A stretch of 64,000 bases of DNA from Neckera pumila (lineage: Eukaryota > Streptophyta > Bryopsida > Hypnales > Neckeraceae): contig OZ018409.1 in NCBI GenBank assembly GCA_963969595.1, forward strand, positions 23,180,163 through 23,244,162. The letters run 5' to 3'. The notes below the pieces were generated by a model. The model was not told where the DNA came from. It saw nothing but the letters and a program-made list of their open reading frames with translations, and ran no database searches. A program made the translations under genes and the position numbers. Positions 12,410 to 24,387 of this stretch are shown here, one piece after another; within the stretch, counting starts at the first letter, position 1, and each line of letters starts with the position of its first letter.

Positions 12410-13986
12410 TATCTACATGCCTTTTGAATTGGATTTTTTCTTAGAGCCTTCTATTTATTGTTATACAAGTAATTAAATCTATAATTTAATAATTATATGT
12501 TTAAAAAAATTCAATAAAAATAGAATCCGAAAAACATATCAATCTAGATTTGATTTTGGATGTAAATTCCATGACCTTAAATGTTTTGATCTTGAATTAT
12601 TGTGATATTCTATTAGTTCATAAAGAACTTGAGGGCACCATGATCCATCCAAAAAACTTAAAAATAATAAACTTAATGTATATTAGCATATTTTGTACAA
12701 ATTTTTAATTGTACAATCTTCAAAAATATGCACAATTTTCCAAAACAATAACTTGAATTTGTAAAAAACATATTTTTAATGAATTGTTGAAAAAAACTCA
12801 AAAAAATACAAACTTAGTGCATTTTCATTCAATTTTGAATTCTATATTGTTGAACCATCCATTGTGTAATGAATTCAATACTTTATCTTGTTTGCATCCA
12901 AAACACCTAAAAATTGTCACTATCTTGTATAATGCTTCTAAGCTTCACATACATCAATTTATACATCTTAGAGCATGATTTAATTTATTGAAAGTATTAT
13001 AGTTTTTAATTCTTCCTTGTAGGATGTCTCAAGCTATGGTAGAGTATTTGGGACAATGTAGTGTATTACAATAAATGTTGTGATTGAAAGATAAATGAAA
13101 ATAAAGAAGTGGATACCATCATCAAGTATTTTTCTAGTGGAAACCAATTCATTACCATGGCAAGTGTCACCCGATTGCCACTCAAGGCTTTCTTCCCTAG
13201 TAGTGGAAGCCCAACAAGCAATGACATAAACATCAAAATTGTCATACAAGGGACTAGGAATTTTTTTTGTTACAAATGAGGGAAGATATTATTTGTTCCT
13301 CCCAAGGAGTTTACTTGTGATTTCTGAACCAAAACTATGTGAATTAAAAGATGGGACGTTGTTAATTCACTAGAAATAAAATTTATATAATTTTATGAAA
13401 AAACAGGGATTTGCAAATTCATTACAAGAATATTTATAGAAAATTTTTAGAATATATTCAAATATTTTGTGAATATATTAGAATGTCCTATAAATATATT
13501 AAGTTTATGTAGCCCTCTTTTAAACATCCCATTTACGTACGTGATTCAATAAATTACAAGGGAATGACCCCCTCAGGGTATTCTCGCTACTACAAGTGCA
13601 CAAGGTCCCATTGTACAAGAGCTTCTCTACATTTTGACTTAATTGTTGGTGACAATAGACTAATAATGCATCCTCACTATATAGTTGTAGACAATGGTTG
13701 TACCAATTGAGGTTGCAACAATGTTAGGAATGTTTAGAACCTTTGAATTCTCCAAAAGCTTATCTATATCCTATTAGCTGACAATTTATGTGTGGGAAAT
13801 ATTCAATGCTTTTCCTTCATGGATGTGTGCCATATATGTAGGATTCAAGTAAGGTAAAGTATCCCAAAAATGCTCCACTCACCTCTAGAAGGAAGATGAC
13901 GGCCAAATTAAGAAGCTAGACCTCTAAGGTCAGGTTGAAAGAGTGAGAGAGTGAGTGAGTGTGAGCTTGAGAATTCACCCCTAAAT
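12410..13986. other. Intergenic, no gene recognised
   Basis: AT-rich sequence. A small open frame on the minus strand at 13034-13249 has unremarkable composition and no family match that I recognise. Nothing else is supported. Confidence 0.4.
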
Positions 13987-14400
13987 CATTAGAAAAGAAT
14001 TGAACCCAAAAAGAGGCCTTGAGTTTTCTTACCACTTTTAGTATTAATTGCATGTAATTGCATGAATATGAGAGCAATCATAGATTCATTACAACCACCA
14101 CTTGGCATGTGCTCAATCCTTCATGAGGAAACCATCATGAAATTTATGATATCTTGAAGTTAGATTGGATAATGATGACAAATTTTTGAGTTCATAATGC
14201 AATTCTTGGTCAATTAGTGAATTAAGAAGGTTCTTCCCACCCACTAATTCAAGAGATCATGGAGATGGATTGAGTAATGATGACAAATTTTTGAATTCAT
14301 TATAGAATTCTTGGCCTAATTAGTAAGTTGTGAAGGCTTTTCCCACCCAAATTTTTGCATTACAAAGCGGCCTTTTGGGGGGTTCAATTCTTTTCTAATG
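13987..14400. mobile_element. Terminal-inverted-repeat element with CATTAG ends (414 bp)
   Basis: Perfect 21-bp inverted repeats lie at 13987-14007 and 14380-14400, starting CATTAGAAAAGAATTG. They extend imperfectly through AAAAGAGGCC-like sequence. Inside is a diverged direct duplication of about 75 bp with a period near 105 (about 14168-14242 and 14272-14349). No obvious target-site duplication and no coding frame. Probably a MITE; the class is unknown. Confidence 0.6.
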
Positions 14401-14675
14401 GCCCAAGGTTTGTTTTGAGCCTCTAGGAATTTACTCTAATTTGAACAAAAAGCCAACATTTGGATAAGTTGTGCCAATTTCTTTTGAATTGTAACCATAC
14501 AAATTCCAACTAGACATGTTAGAAATCACATAGGAAAAAAAAACACAACAATATCTCTTATGAACCAAAAGATTATAATGTTTGACCATAAGGGTGTTAA
14601 AACTATGAAAATCTTTGAATTCTCTTTTTGTGTATTACATCTAAAAAATTGGTCACCAAAAAAATATGAGGTTAA

Positions 14676-14818
14676 CCCATTAACGACCAGGTTGATGGTA
14701 GGTCAACGATTCTGGCCAAAATGACACGTTTTCATTAGTAGTTACTTTGACTGCTGATGAAAACCTGTCATTTTTAGGCAGATATTCATTGGCAGGCGTC
14801 GACCTGGTTGTTAATGGG
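14676..14818. mobile_element. 143-bp hairpin MITE with TTAA duplications
   Basis: It starts CCCATTAACGACCAGG and ends CCTGGTTGTTAATGGG, flanked by TTAA at 14672-14675 and 14819-14822. The inner sequence is also self-complementary (AAAATGACACGTTTTCAT against ATGAAAACCTGTCATTTT), so the whole element can fold back. TTAA plus CCC termini make it a second, unrelated-sequence example of the target choice seen in the larger family. Confidence 0.8.
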
Positions 14819-14822
14819 TTAA

Positions 14823-17311
14823 AGGGCCTAACATGGATAACCCCAATCAGTTTATGGCTTCTCAAAATCTACTCTACAATTTTTTGAAATGAATTTCTAA
14901 TGGAATTTTTTCTCCAAGATCCAGTGCATTTGAGGCTCATATTCAAGAGCCCGTAATACTACAAGAAGTCAAGATTGCAATGGGTACCCTTGCACAAAAT
15001 CTTGAATAGAAAAATCGTAATCAACCATTTTCGAAATTGGATTTTTGATGCTAAAACTAGACTTCAGAAAGAATTTTATAAAAATATGAACAATTAAAAA
15101 TAGTAATTTGGTAAGGTTTTATTTAACTTCATGGTATTGCCAACACCAAAATTTGGTGCCTTGGGCATTTAGGGGTTAAAGAGCCTTCTCTATAGCAACA
15201 TGAAATAGAAGAAGTGTTCAAAAAATGTAGCCATTATTTCTAAATCTAAAATCAACCAAGAAAGTGGGTTGGTAAAGTAATCCTCACCTAAAATCACCAA
15301 AACCTTTGTGTATTTTCTTCAAAAAGCTTGAAACTTTCTATCTTGCTTGATGAATGAATGGAAACTCATTGTTGATGAATGGCAATGTTTTCTTGGTCAC
15401 ATTTGATGCAGGTTCATTTTCCATTGAACCTTAAGTTTTGGGCTTTTAGAGTGTCAATTTTGTTATTTTGTGCATCCTATGATTATCCAATTGACGTTGT
15501 CTTACATTCTTGTCCTAAGAGGTTGTCTATTATACTTGTTCTGCATTTTTTTTCTATTGTTGTCTTAAATCTACATCTAATCTACTTCAAGTATATAAAA
15601 TAAGGATAAGGAGCCTTTTTTAAATTTTAATACATCTGGCTAATAGTGAAAATAGATATATTAATAATTGATTGTCCTATTTGACCTAGAAGGCAACCAC
15701 AATTACTTTAAGATACCTAATAGACTAATTTTAATCAAGAAAAATACAAAACTAAGTGACAACAAATCTTAAGCTCATAAAAAATTATAGAAGTCTGAAA
15801 GATTTATTTGTATTTAGAGCATTTAAGAAAATTATAGTCTTCAAAACAAAAATAAGTAATAATCCTTGCTTAGATTGAGTTCAAGATATAAAGAAAATTT
15901 ATTTCATTCTAAAATTGCTACTAAGGAAAAATATATGTAAGATTTTTGTTTTGCGGATGGTCTAGATATATTTTAGAACAAATAACATCTAAAGTTGTTT
16001 AGAACATTGTTTTTACAATATACAAAAAGATAAAAAAAATCTTGCAAGATCTATAGAGCTTGCACAAACCTTTTTATTGTTGGAATTGATATATTTCAAA
16101 TTCATGTTAAAACCATTAGCAATTTAGTTTTCCTTTGCATCATGTGCATGTCTATACTAATTTACTTAATAATTTTCTTTAAAAAGAAAAATTCAATTAT
16201 TTTTATTAGTTATTTTGATAGATTTTCAGCTCAATTCCCAACATATTATCTACTTACAAAAACATGCATTTATCCTAAAGATCTTGAAAGATACAATTGT
16301 GGCTATGAAATGGACCAACCAAATTTGATTTTGTAAACACTATGATCTTGCAGTGGTTGGATTTTTACCTTTTAAAGTTTTCAAATGACTTATTTTAGTA
16401 AGTTATCTAAAAACTCTAGTGGTTGAATTTGCAAAAAAATAAAAGAGAGGTCCAAAGACTAAAACCTTGATTTATAGAGATTGCAAGCTACAAAGAATAA
16501 TCAAAAGATTTTTTGCACTTCAAATGGTGCTCAAATGTTTTTGACCCAACTTTCTTGATTTGGAATTGTGGTTGAAATCATATGAATTTAAAGAGGAGAC
16601 ATTTAATGTAATTAGAATACATGCAATTATGGCAGCTCAAAGTTGCATGAGTGGGATTAATATCTCAAATAATATCTCAAAATAGGTAGAAGACAACTCA
16701 AAGTGACTATAGTGCATGCAGTCATGCCATATTTCCTTAAAAAACAAGTTGCCAATCAAAATTCAAAAGGAAAAGAATAAGAAAACGGAAGTCAAATAAA
16801 GGACAACATTTCATGCCTCATAGGATAACCATTTTGTGTCATTGTACATTTCAAATACATCCTAAGAATTGTCAAGTTGTCTATACACTTTCTTGAAAAA
16901 CTTACAAGCAACCTTACAAGCAATTCATCAAGTGTACTATATATGAGCCCATCCTTCTCCAAGGAAGTACAATTGAAAAAAGAAAAGCCAATATGATATA
17001 ACAGTCTTCACAAAACTCAAGCACATGATATGTAACATTTTTAACAATAACAAGCACATTGAGGTGGATGTCAAGAAGCTGAAAGTAATCAATATAGTGT
17101 TCAAGAGTTATTTGTTTATGTACTAATTAAAGGTAGCTTCAAGATCACATGCTTTCACAATTGCATTTCTATCAACCCTTCTAGATTTCGGAACCACTAT
17201 AATTAGTTGCATCTAGTTAAAAACAAGATGGATTCCAAAGCACAAGTTTAAAAAAGTCTCTTTAAAAAACATGCTTTTCATAGTCTCATACGCACATCAT
17301 GAAGAGTTAAT
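14823..17311. other. Intergenic, no gene seen
   Basis: AT-rich sequence with a lone TTAA-family right end (TTGGGCATTTAGGGG followed by TTAA at 15176-15179) and no matching left end. No coding frame can be supported. Confidence 0.4.
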
Positions 17312-18081
17312 ATGTTTATTAATCAAAAACTGTTGCAAGATTATTTGAAATTGCACCCTTTTGATGCGCCTGTTCGTCTCCCAACTGTCTCCCTCTTACC
17401 CGAAGTGCGACCTTTCGTCTCCCCTTTGACACACTACCTCCATCCCTCTTCTCAATGCTCAATTTTTTTCCTCCCGGTGCCGCAACGTCGACAGTAGGTC
17501 ATGTCAACAATTCGAGTGATCCTGTTAGCATTTGGGAGAAGATGATCCATCAGGCATGCCCACTCGAATCTCCAAGGCGCCACTCGCACTCTAGACAGGC
17601 TGTTTTGACAACTGATTCACGGAGACGGATCAATTTGGGATGAGAAATTGGCATCTTTCGAAGTGGCACATGTTCCAACCACGTACGGCGTGACTTGCGG
17701 CGCCGGGGTAGGGAACAAGGGTCAGATCGAAGCCCAAAGAGACAGAGGAGGTACTAGGATTTAGTAGAACACCCACCTGCAGATACAGCGTGGGTTGGCA
17801 AAATCACTCAACTGCCGATCATGTGCACAACTGAAGCTGTTCTTGACTTGAGAAACACTCCAATTCAGGATCCAAACGAATGTACAGAGATTGGGTTCAT
17901 AATTCACAAAGATCGATGGGGGGCATAGACGCTGAGATGGGGTTTAAAGCACACCTTCAACCTCGAATTTCAAGCTCCGAAGGTCGTATGTAAGTCTCCA
18001 CTCTGCCAGTCAGCTTGTGTGGCGACGATCCGAAAGAAACAAGGAATATGGAAGTATGTACACTAGTGGCGGAATAACACC
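17312..18081. other. Upstream region of the F-box/kelch gene
   Basis: The composition shifts from AT-rich to mixed at about 17350, with pyrimidine-rich stretches (17370-17480). This is the likely promoter and 5' untranslated region of the gene starting at 18082. I see no clear TATA box. Confidence 0.4.
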
Positions 18082-20325
18082 ATGAGCAGCACATCGCAAG
18101 GATTGTATCTAGAAGGGAGCAGCCATGTCCGACCGTCGATTGGGGATTCACAAGAAGCAGCTACGGTGTTAGACGATGGAAGAGGAGACGAGGACTCCGC
18201 TGCAGCTGGCACCACGCAGATGGACGCCGACCAGGGGGACACCACACAGCTGGACGGGGAGTTATGGGGTTCCCTCCCTGAAGATTTGCAAGACCGAATT
18301 CTTGCTTGGTTGCCGTTCCCAGCTTTTGCTCGAGCCTGTACCGTTTGCAAACGGTATGATAGCCAAAAACCTCTTTACCCTCTTTACCCCACTTTGTCGA
18401 AATCTTTCTCCAATCCACCCGGGTCACTGCCAACCAGACAGAGTCTTTCTAAGTATTTCATTTTTCAATGATGCTTTATACATACAACAGATTAGCTGGG
18501 CGCTAAGTGATCACAGCAAACTAATTAGCCCTCTTCCAAATCTTTCTCGATTAGGTTACATTTTCTAGTTTCTGTATTTGTATCGTGATTAGTAACGTGA
18601 AAGTAGAGACTCGTTGTAAGGATTAGCATGCCAAGTCACTGGAGAGACGAGCGATGTCATTTCCATAACGACACTGTACTTTCCCGTCAGAGGACATTAC
18701 CACAATGGTTGGATCTTGTTCAATCTTTCCAAGTCAAAGAAAGCAGAGCAGTCAAGGACAAGACTATCATTGAAACGTAACCATGGTCTCTATATCCAAT
18801 GTATGCTTGCAGAAATGGACTCCCTTGAGATTGTGTTCAAACCTGATATGTGTGAAACTTGATATTTTCAGCCTTTGGAGGGCGTTGTCTGATGTAGCTG
18901 ATTGTAGCGCATTATCAATCTGACCAGGTGGCTTGCATGTAATTGTTGTACTTCTGTTAGGTGGAACTCAGTGATGTACTCGCACAGTTTCTTAGAAATG
19001 TATCGGCGAGTTCCATCCCCGGAACCGTGTTTCTTGATGTTTGAGGCCAAGGATCGTAGCATGTGTTCAGTGTATAACCCTGCGTCCAATCGCTGGCACC
19101 GGATTCCCTTCACGTTTTTTCACTATGAGACCAAGTTCCCGTGTGCTGCTGCCGGGGGTTTGCTTTGTTTTTGTGGAGTGAGTGCGTACCCCAGCTTGTC
19201 AGTCTGCAACCCCTTGACTCGCAGGTACCCCCACTTCACTTACTAAAGCCTGATTGTTGACATCCTTGGTTCTCCATAATTCCTTCCTTTGTGTGGTCAA
19301 TGCAGTGAAAACACCGCTGTAGAATTCACCTGAGAATTAGGTCATGATATTACATGTACAACATGCTAGAGTAGGCAGTACTTACTCACAGAAACAACAA
19401 ATTTTGATGAGTGCTCCTTCTGCACACAACCAGAGAACACAGTTGATAGGTTAGTTAGCGAAGTACACTATTAAAACAGCGAACCATTTATGTTGTCAAA
19501 CATTAAGTGAGAATGAGAACTTCCTTTCCATCCTCCCTCGTCTCGCAGTCAACTGTCACGAAAGACGACAGGTTGTGACTGATATGTGACCCCGATTGAT
19601 CATCCTGGACTAAACCTTAAAGCCTTTGTGTAAATAGATGGCGGGAGTTGCCCCCCATGTTACACAAGCGATTCCCGAATCTTGTAGGCATGGTAGTGGA
19701 CCCACTGACACGAGCCTACAAGATTGTGGTTGCTGGAGACTACTACGAAGATAATGTCAGGACGGAAGTCTATGACTCCACATCCAACAGCTGGCGCATA
19801 ACTGGAAACCACTTGCCGATTGCGAATTACACCCTCCGCAATGCATTCTGCAATGGCTTCCATTTCTGGGTCACCCGAGATCCATATGGAGTCATAGCTT
19901 TTAACATGCAGCATGGAGTGTGGAGTGTGGTCAGGGCTCCCATGCCCTCCTTTCTCACGTCGCCCCACCTGGTGGGATGCCAGCGCCGGCTCCTCATGGT
20001 CGGAGGACTGAAGAAGCACGCCATCCCGAAGAATATTAGGATCTGGGAGTTGGAGCAGAGCACTATGAATTGGGTGGAAGTCGTGCGCATGCCTCACACT
20101 CTGTGTAAGCGCTTCCTCAAAGACTCCAGAAACGGAGACTTCATGTGCGTCGGTCACAACGATCTCATTTGCCTCACAAGCTACAAGTGTCCTCACGCCT
20201 TGATTTATGACTTCTCCAAGCGGTCCTGGCGGTGGGTGCCCTGTTGTCCCTTGCTCACCGATATTGAGGATTACCGCTCCACTATTGGATTCCCTTTCAG
20301 TCCCAGGCTGGATGCTCCCGTTTAA
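18082..20325 (+). CDS. F-box/kelch-repeat protein, three exons
   Basis: The predicted CDS is 18082-18353, 18961-19224 and 19638-20325, giving 407 residues. Introns are GT-AG (ACG/GTATGA to TTAG/G; GCAG/GTACCC to ATAG/A), and the reading stays in frame across both, joining VCKR-WNSVMYS and PLTR-RWRELPP. Residues 1-60 are acidic and disordered. An F-box follows at about 61-105 (LWGSLPEDLQDRILAWLPFP). After it come kelch-type blade motifs (SVCNPLTRRWRELP, EVYDSTSNSWRITG, AFNMQHGVWSVV, IYDFSKRSWRWVP) and the family-typical ending FPFSPRLDAPV. Known members are substrate receptors of SCF (SKP1-CUL1-F-box) ubiquitin ligases: the F-box binds SKP1 and the propeller binds the target. The target here is unknown. 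No stops or frameshifts; the gene looks functional. It is convergent with the phosphatase gene 400 bp downstream. Confidence 0.9.
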
Positions 20326-20725
20326 TCCCATTCGAGACGAGTAATTCCTATCCTGGTCTCTCTGGTAAACTTGTGAGAAAAAGGGTAGGCCTCTTCCTGT
20401 CAAGTTTTTTCTAAGGGTTTGTCATCAAAATGGTCAATTTTAATCTCTGTAGTCTGGCTACTGCATTAAGAAAAAAAATTGAAGTTAGTAACTTGTGAGA
20501 ACTTTTGTGACGTTGCTCGCACCTGATTGTATCGAGTGGACTCCTCAGGTGCATCGGCTGAGGTCGCATCATCACGTTACTCGAATTAAAACAGTAGACT
20601 CTCAAAAATGTCAATGAGCAAAATAATACTTTATCAAGAGTGCGAGTCAAATTTGTACAGCTGGACAAGGTCCCAAATCCGTGTGACGTTCTTTGGATCA
20701 CTTTCAAAAAGAGTGGCTTGTCGTA
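20326..20725. other. Intergenic region between convergent genes
   Basis: This should hold the 3' untranslated regions of the F-box gene (+) and of the phosphatase gene (-). No other gene is visible. Confidence 0.5.
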
Positions 20726-23700
20726 TCACAATGCCAAAAAAGAAAGAATATGAGGAACTAATTCTACAACTGCCCACCCTAATGTAGCATATTGCACAAG
20801 CCTAATACCAGTATCAACATCCATTGGTTCATCGTCTTTGTAAAACGCATTCAACACACGATCTAACTTAGGGGGTTTCTTCCCATCATCCTGAACCCCT
20901 TTCCGCATGGATTTAACGTAAGCAGATGATTGGAAACGGAATCCCAGCAGAAATTCGAGCAGATAACAAATAATTGGAAGGAATATCGTTGCAAGATATT
21001 TGCTCCCTTCTTTGGCGGCAAAAATTGTAGCTATGCCGAGTACTGTTTTCACACCAACATAAGCAGGAGCGAGCGACAACGCTGAAGCAGTATGAAAAAG
21101 TGGAAATGTTCGATGCACTCCACTCACCTGGACAATGTACGAACGTGTGAGAAAGTTTCGCAAGAGTAGATTCTAGAAATCCGAGGCAGCCGGAGAATCA
21201 AGCTGCTACTACTAAAGGAGATACTTAACTGAAGCTGAGAATAGAAGATGCATTTACCGAGCAAGCAGATACAGACAGAAAACAAGAACACGAAGAGACA
21301 TCAATCCTGATTGTTGTCATAAACAGCAGAAAATACGCATAGCAAAAAGGATCTGTGACACCTTCTGTTAAAACACTTACAATTCCAAAAGCAACACCAT
21401 TAAAAGCTGTATGATACTCAAAGGAGGGAGTGGGTGACTCTGGTGTTGGATAAGCGTACAAAGCGAGAACGGCAATGGCTGCCCAGAACGATACAACTGA
21501 ATCACAACAACCCCAACTTTGTCAGTCCATCTCCAATAGTCTGTATCAATATTGTTCAAGTTCTGAACTCCAACGATTTTTATAATTGTGATCGTAGCCA
21601 TAAATTGAATTGATATAAAATTCCTCATTAACTAATAAAGTATTTCATCCCAAACAAATAATCTTGTCCAGGATTAGAACGTCTGAAATACAGCCATAAA
21701 CCCTAATCCATATTATCCAAGCCAGACAAGATCCTTCACTCAACTTCTCCGCAAAATGAATATAATACATCCGCCGCTTACCATTGTTGCCACCCGTGAT
21801 GAAGGCATCCAAATACTCGTCTATATGACACCAGCCAATAAGTAATGAAGCTCCAATTGCACATCCAGCTACTACATCTATTGGCGAATGCATTCCCAGG
21901 TATAATCTTCCTGTACCAAGGAACAAAACTTTGTTTCAGTACATTGTTTTAATAGCAGAAGATAATGGTCATCTTAAATGTCTGACGCAATTTGAAAACC
22001 TTGCACAACTCGAGATAGAAAGAGAATTGGTGCGGTGTCTTCATAACTGGCCCAACGGAAATTGTTGCAACGATATTATCTTACTAAATTGTCAAAATAC
22101 GACTGTTTTGACAGAGTGAGGACTTTTCCAAAACATTCACCTTTAAAAGTTCATGAAATACGGGACAACCAGGTGCTGCATTTACCGTAAATGACGAAGG
22201 ATGCGATCATGGTAAACAAGGCCGCAGTGGTATAAAAAGTGCTAAGCTCCACATCCTGGTCCGCAAGGTAATGTAGCACATACCTAACATTCCCACCATA
22301 ATTTACTTCAAACTTGAAAAAATATTCTATACATCATGAGTACCGTGAGTTGAAATAACCTCAGTAATTAACGGACGCCATCTATACATGAAATCTAATA
22401 TTTGGTTTCTGCTTATTCAGTAAGCAACAAAGCTAGACAAACAACGTAACGCCAAATGTATCATTCGTCCTTGCCCACTCACAGTCAGGAAGTAAACAAC
22501 TATCCCTCAGTATGCAGTACATAAATATTATTATCTTACCCTGCAAAGCAAATTATGTTGATAGTGTGAGAAGAAGGCAGCCCATACTCCTCCGAACTTG
22601 TCTCCTCAGTTTCAGATGAAACAATTCGCAATACAGGAGATGGAGGTCTTGGTGCACAGACCGTGTCCTGCACCCAGATTGCATGTTGAACTTATGAGTA
22701 CAAGAAGGGCCGTAGTCTGATAAAAACACATTCAGTCTCGACCCCTCCCCTCTTCCACGGTCCTTTACCACAAGATGCATGCCTTGCCTCTGACGACAGT
22801 ATCTTTTCCCAATCATCACGCCACTGCCAATGGCAGCGCTCAGACAGTCAAGTTGCAAGCGATTTGAAAATCAATAACAGTTACGAATGGTAGTTGCTCT
22901 GCTAGTTTAGTACCTTAAAGCAGTTGCCAACATATATGCATGTCGCCATCAACAGTGTCAATTGTCTGGCAAGCTTTGGTTGTCCATGCTGCATGAACAT
23001 CACATTAAATGTCATATGACGAACTCAATTTTCTCACTTACACAATCATACAGAGAACTTTCCTAAAAATTATACGTACCACCATAATATTGAGATCTGA
23101 GTACACAACCGACACCTCTCTGCGTCCATCAATTTCACTGATACCGATGACAATCAGCTAGGGTAAGAGAGTCTCTTTCTCTGCCTAGCATTTCAAGTAA
23201 GGTCCTACTCAAACTTCCTCAAACTTCCTCACATGGAGCTTTCGTCAATGCAAAGCCTCCTTCCCTTCGGTTCAGAGCTAAAAAACCTTACCAAAGTCTC
23301 TTTCGTCAACTGTCCAAGCCCACGAAGTATTCTCTGCAGAGATATTGAATTCTCTCGTCTGCCTAGCGGTATAACACAATGACGGTACTAAAACACTAAC
23401 CACACACAATAATAGAAGGCTACTCCTCCCAATATCTGACTTTTCTTCTTCTTAAGCGCATCCGTTTCTACAGCGTTCTATATAATAGATGTGATGTGAG
23501 TGTAGTAACAGGAGAGACACAACAAGAATAAGTGCGCATGACTATTGAGATCTGTCGAGACGTACCCAGAAGAGCAGAGGCAGCACAAATGAATAAAACT
23601 CAACAGAAACTAACGTTGCAATGCCTCCCAAGAAAGTATCAAGCTGTGGATGCCTATGTTTCTGCAAGTACCAAGGATATGAACCAGATATCAGTTTCTG

Positions 23701-24387
23701 AAGCAACTGGCAAACAATAAAGTTGTCAGTATGATATCCGGCGTAAGTGACCAAAGAAATGAGGGGCTACTTCAAAATGTATTATTCGGACGATAGCTTA
23801 CGCAAACTTCTTCAGTGAAATTAAAAAATACAATTACAAACCTAGGCACTGACTGACACACAAGTTATGAATTATCATTTACACCATAAGCCAAACCGAA
23901 GCTAGCTGAAGTGAAGAGCACTCCTTAAGAAATGCACACAAACAGCACATAAAATCTTAAGGACCAAGAGGCCCAAATAGGGCATTCATTATATTTAAGG
24001 CAGGGTAGCATGTGAACCTGTTGTAGTCCAATTCTATTTACATTTTGACCAACGCACGCAATGATCTTCACTCATTTTGATGATACAAAATTTGGCCTCA
24101 TCTGAATTATATATGTTGGTCACTTTAAATCCTCAGTTTCTTAGGTGGTAATGAGCAACAGGTACCTGAATAGCAACGATCACCGGCACCCCGCTCTCCA
24201 CATGTCGAAGTACAAATGGTTGTACCACGGCCCGTAAATGCTTAGTAAAGGCAGTGAGTTGAGCGAGAATCAGCCAGGTGAAGATTGCACCAACCACCTT
24301 TAGCTGCCAAGATGTCGGCAGATCATACGCTAGAGTGGCACTAGTCCCCAAAGTGGTATAATTGACTCCAGCCATATGGCTTTCCAT
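20726..24387 (-). CDS. Lipid phosphate phosphatase, LPP-delta type (PAP2), eight exons
   Basis: Exons on the minus strand are 24387-24166, 23661-23566, 22988-22914, 22667-22540, 22283-22186, 21910-21782, 21496-21381 and 21127-20726. They join in frame through GT-AG introns to give 421 residues, close to the plant LPP-delta length. The PAP2 catalytic motifs are present: K131-x6-R138-P139 (KDTVCAPRP), PSSH with His165 (GLPSSHTINI), and R208-x5-H214-x3-D218 (GRLYLGMHSPID). Hydrophobic helices surround them. The C-terminal end DVDTGIRLVQYATLGWAVVE is typical of the plant delta group. Family members dephosphorylate long-chain base phosphates or related lipid phosphates in the endoplasmic reticulum; the substrate here is inferred. 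No lesion seen. A 208-bp tandem duplication lies upstream. Confidence 0.92.

Noticed and set aside
19660..20403. Long minus-strand frame opposite the F-box gene
   Set aside because: It is the shadow of exon 3 of the plus-strand F-box/kelch gene, which has clear motifs and splice joins.
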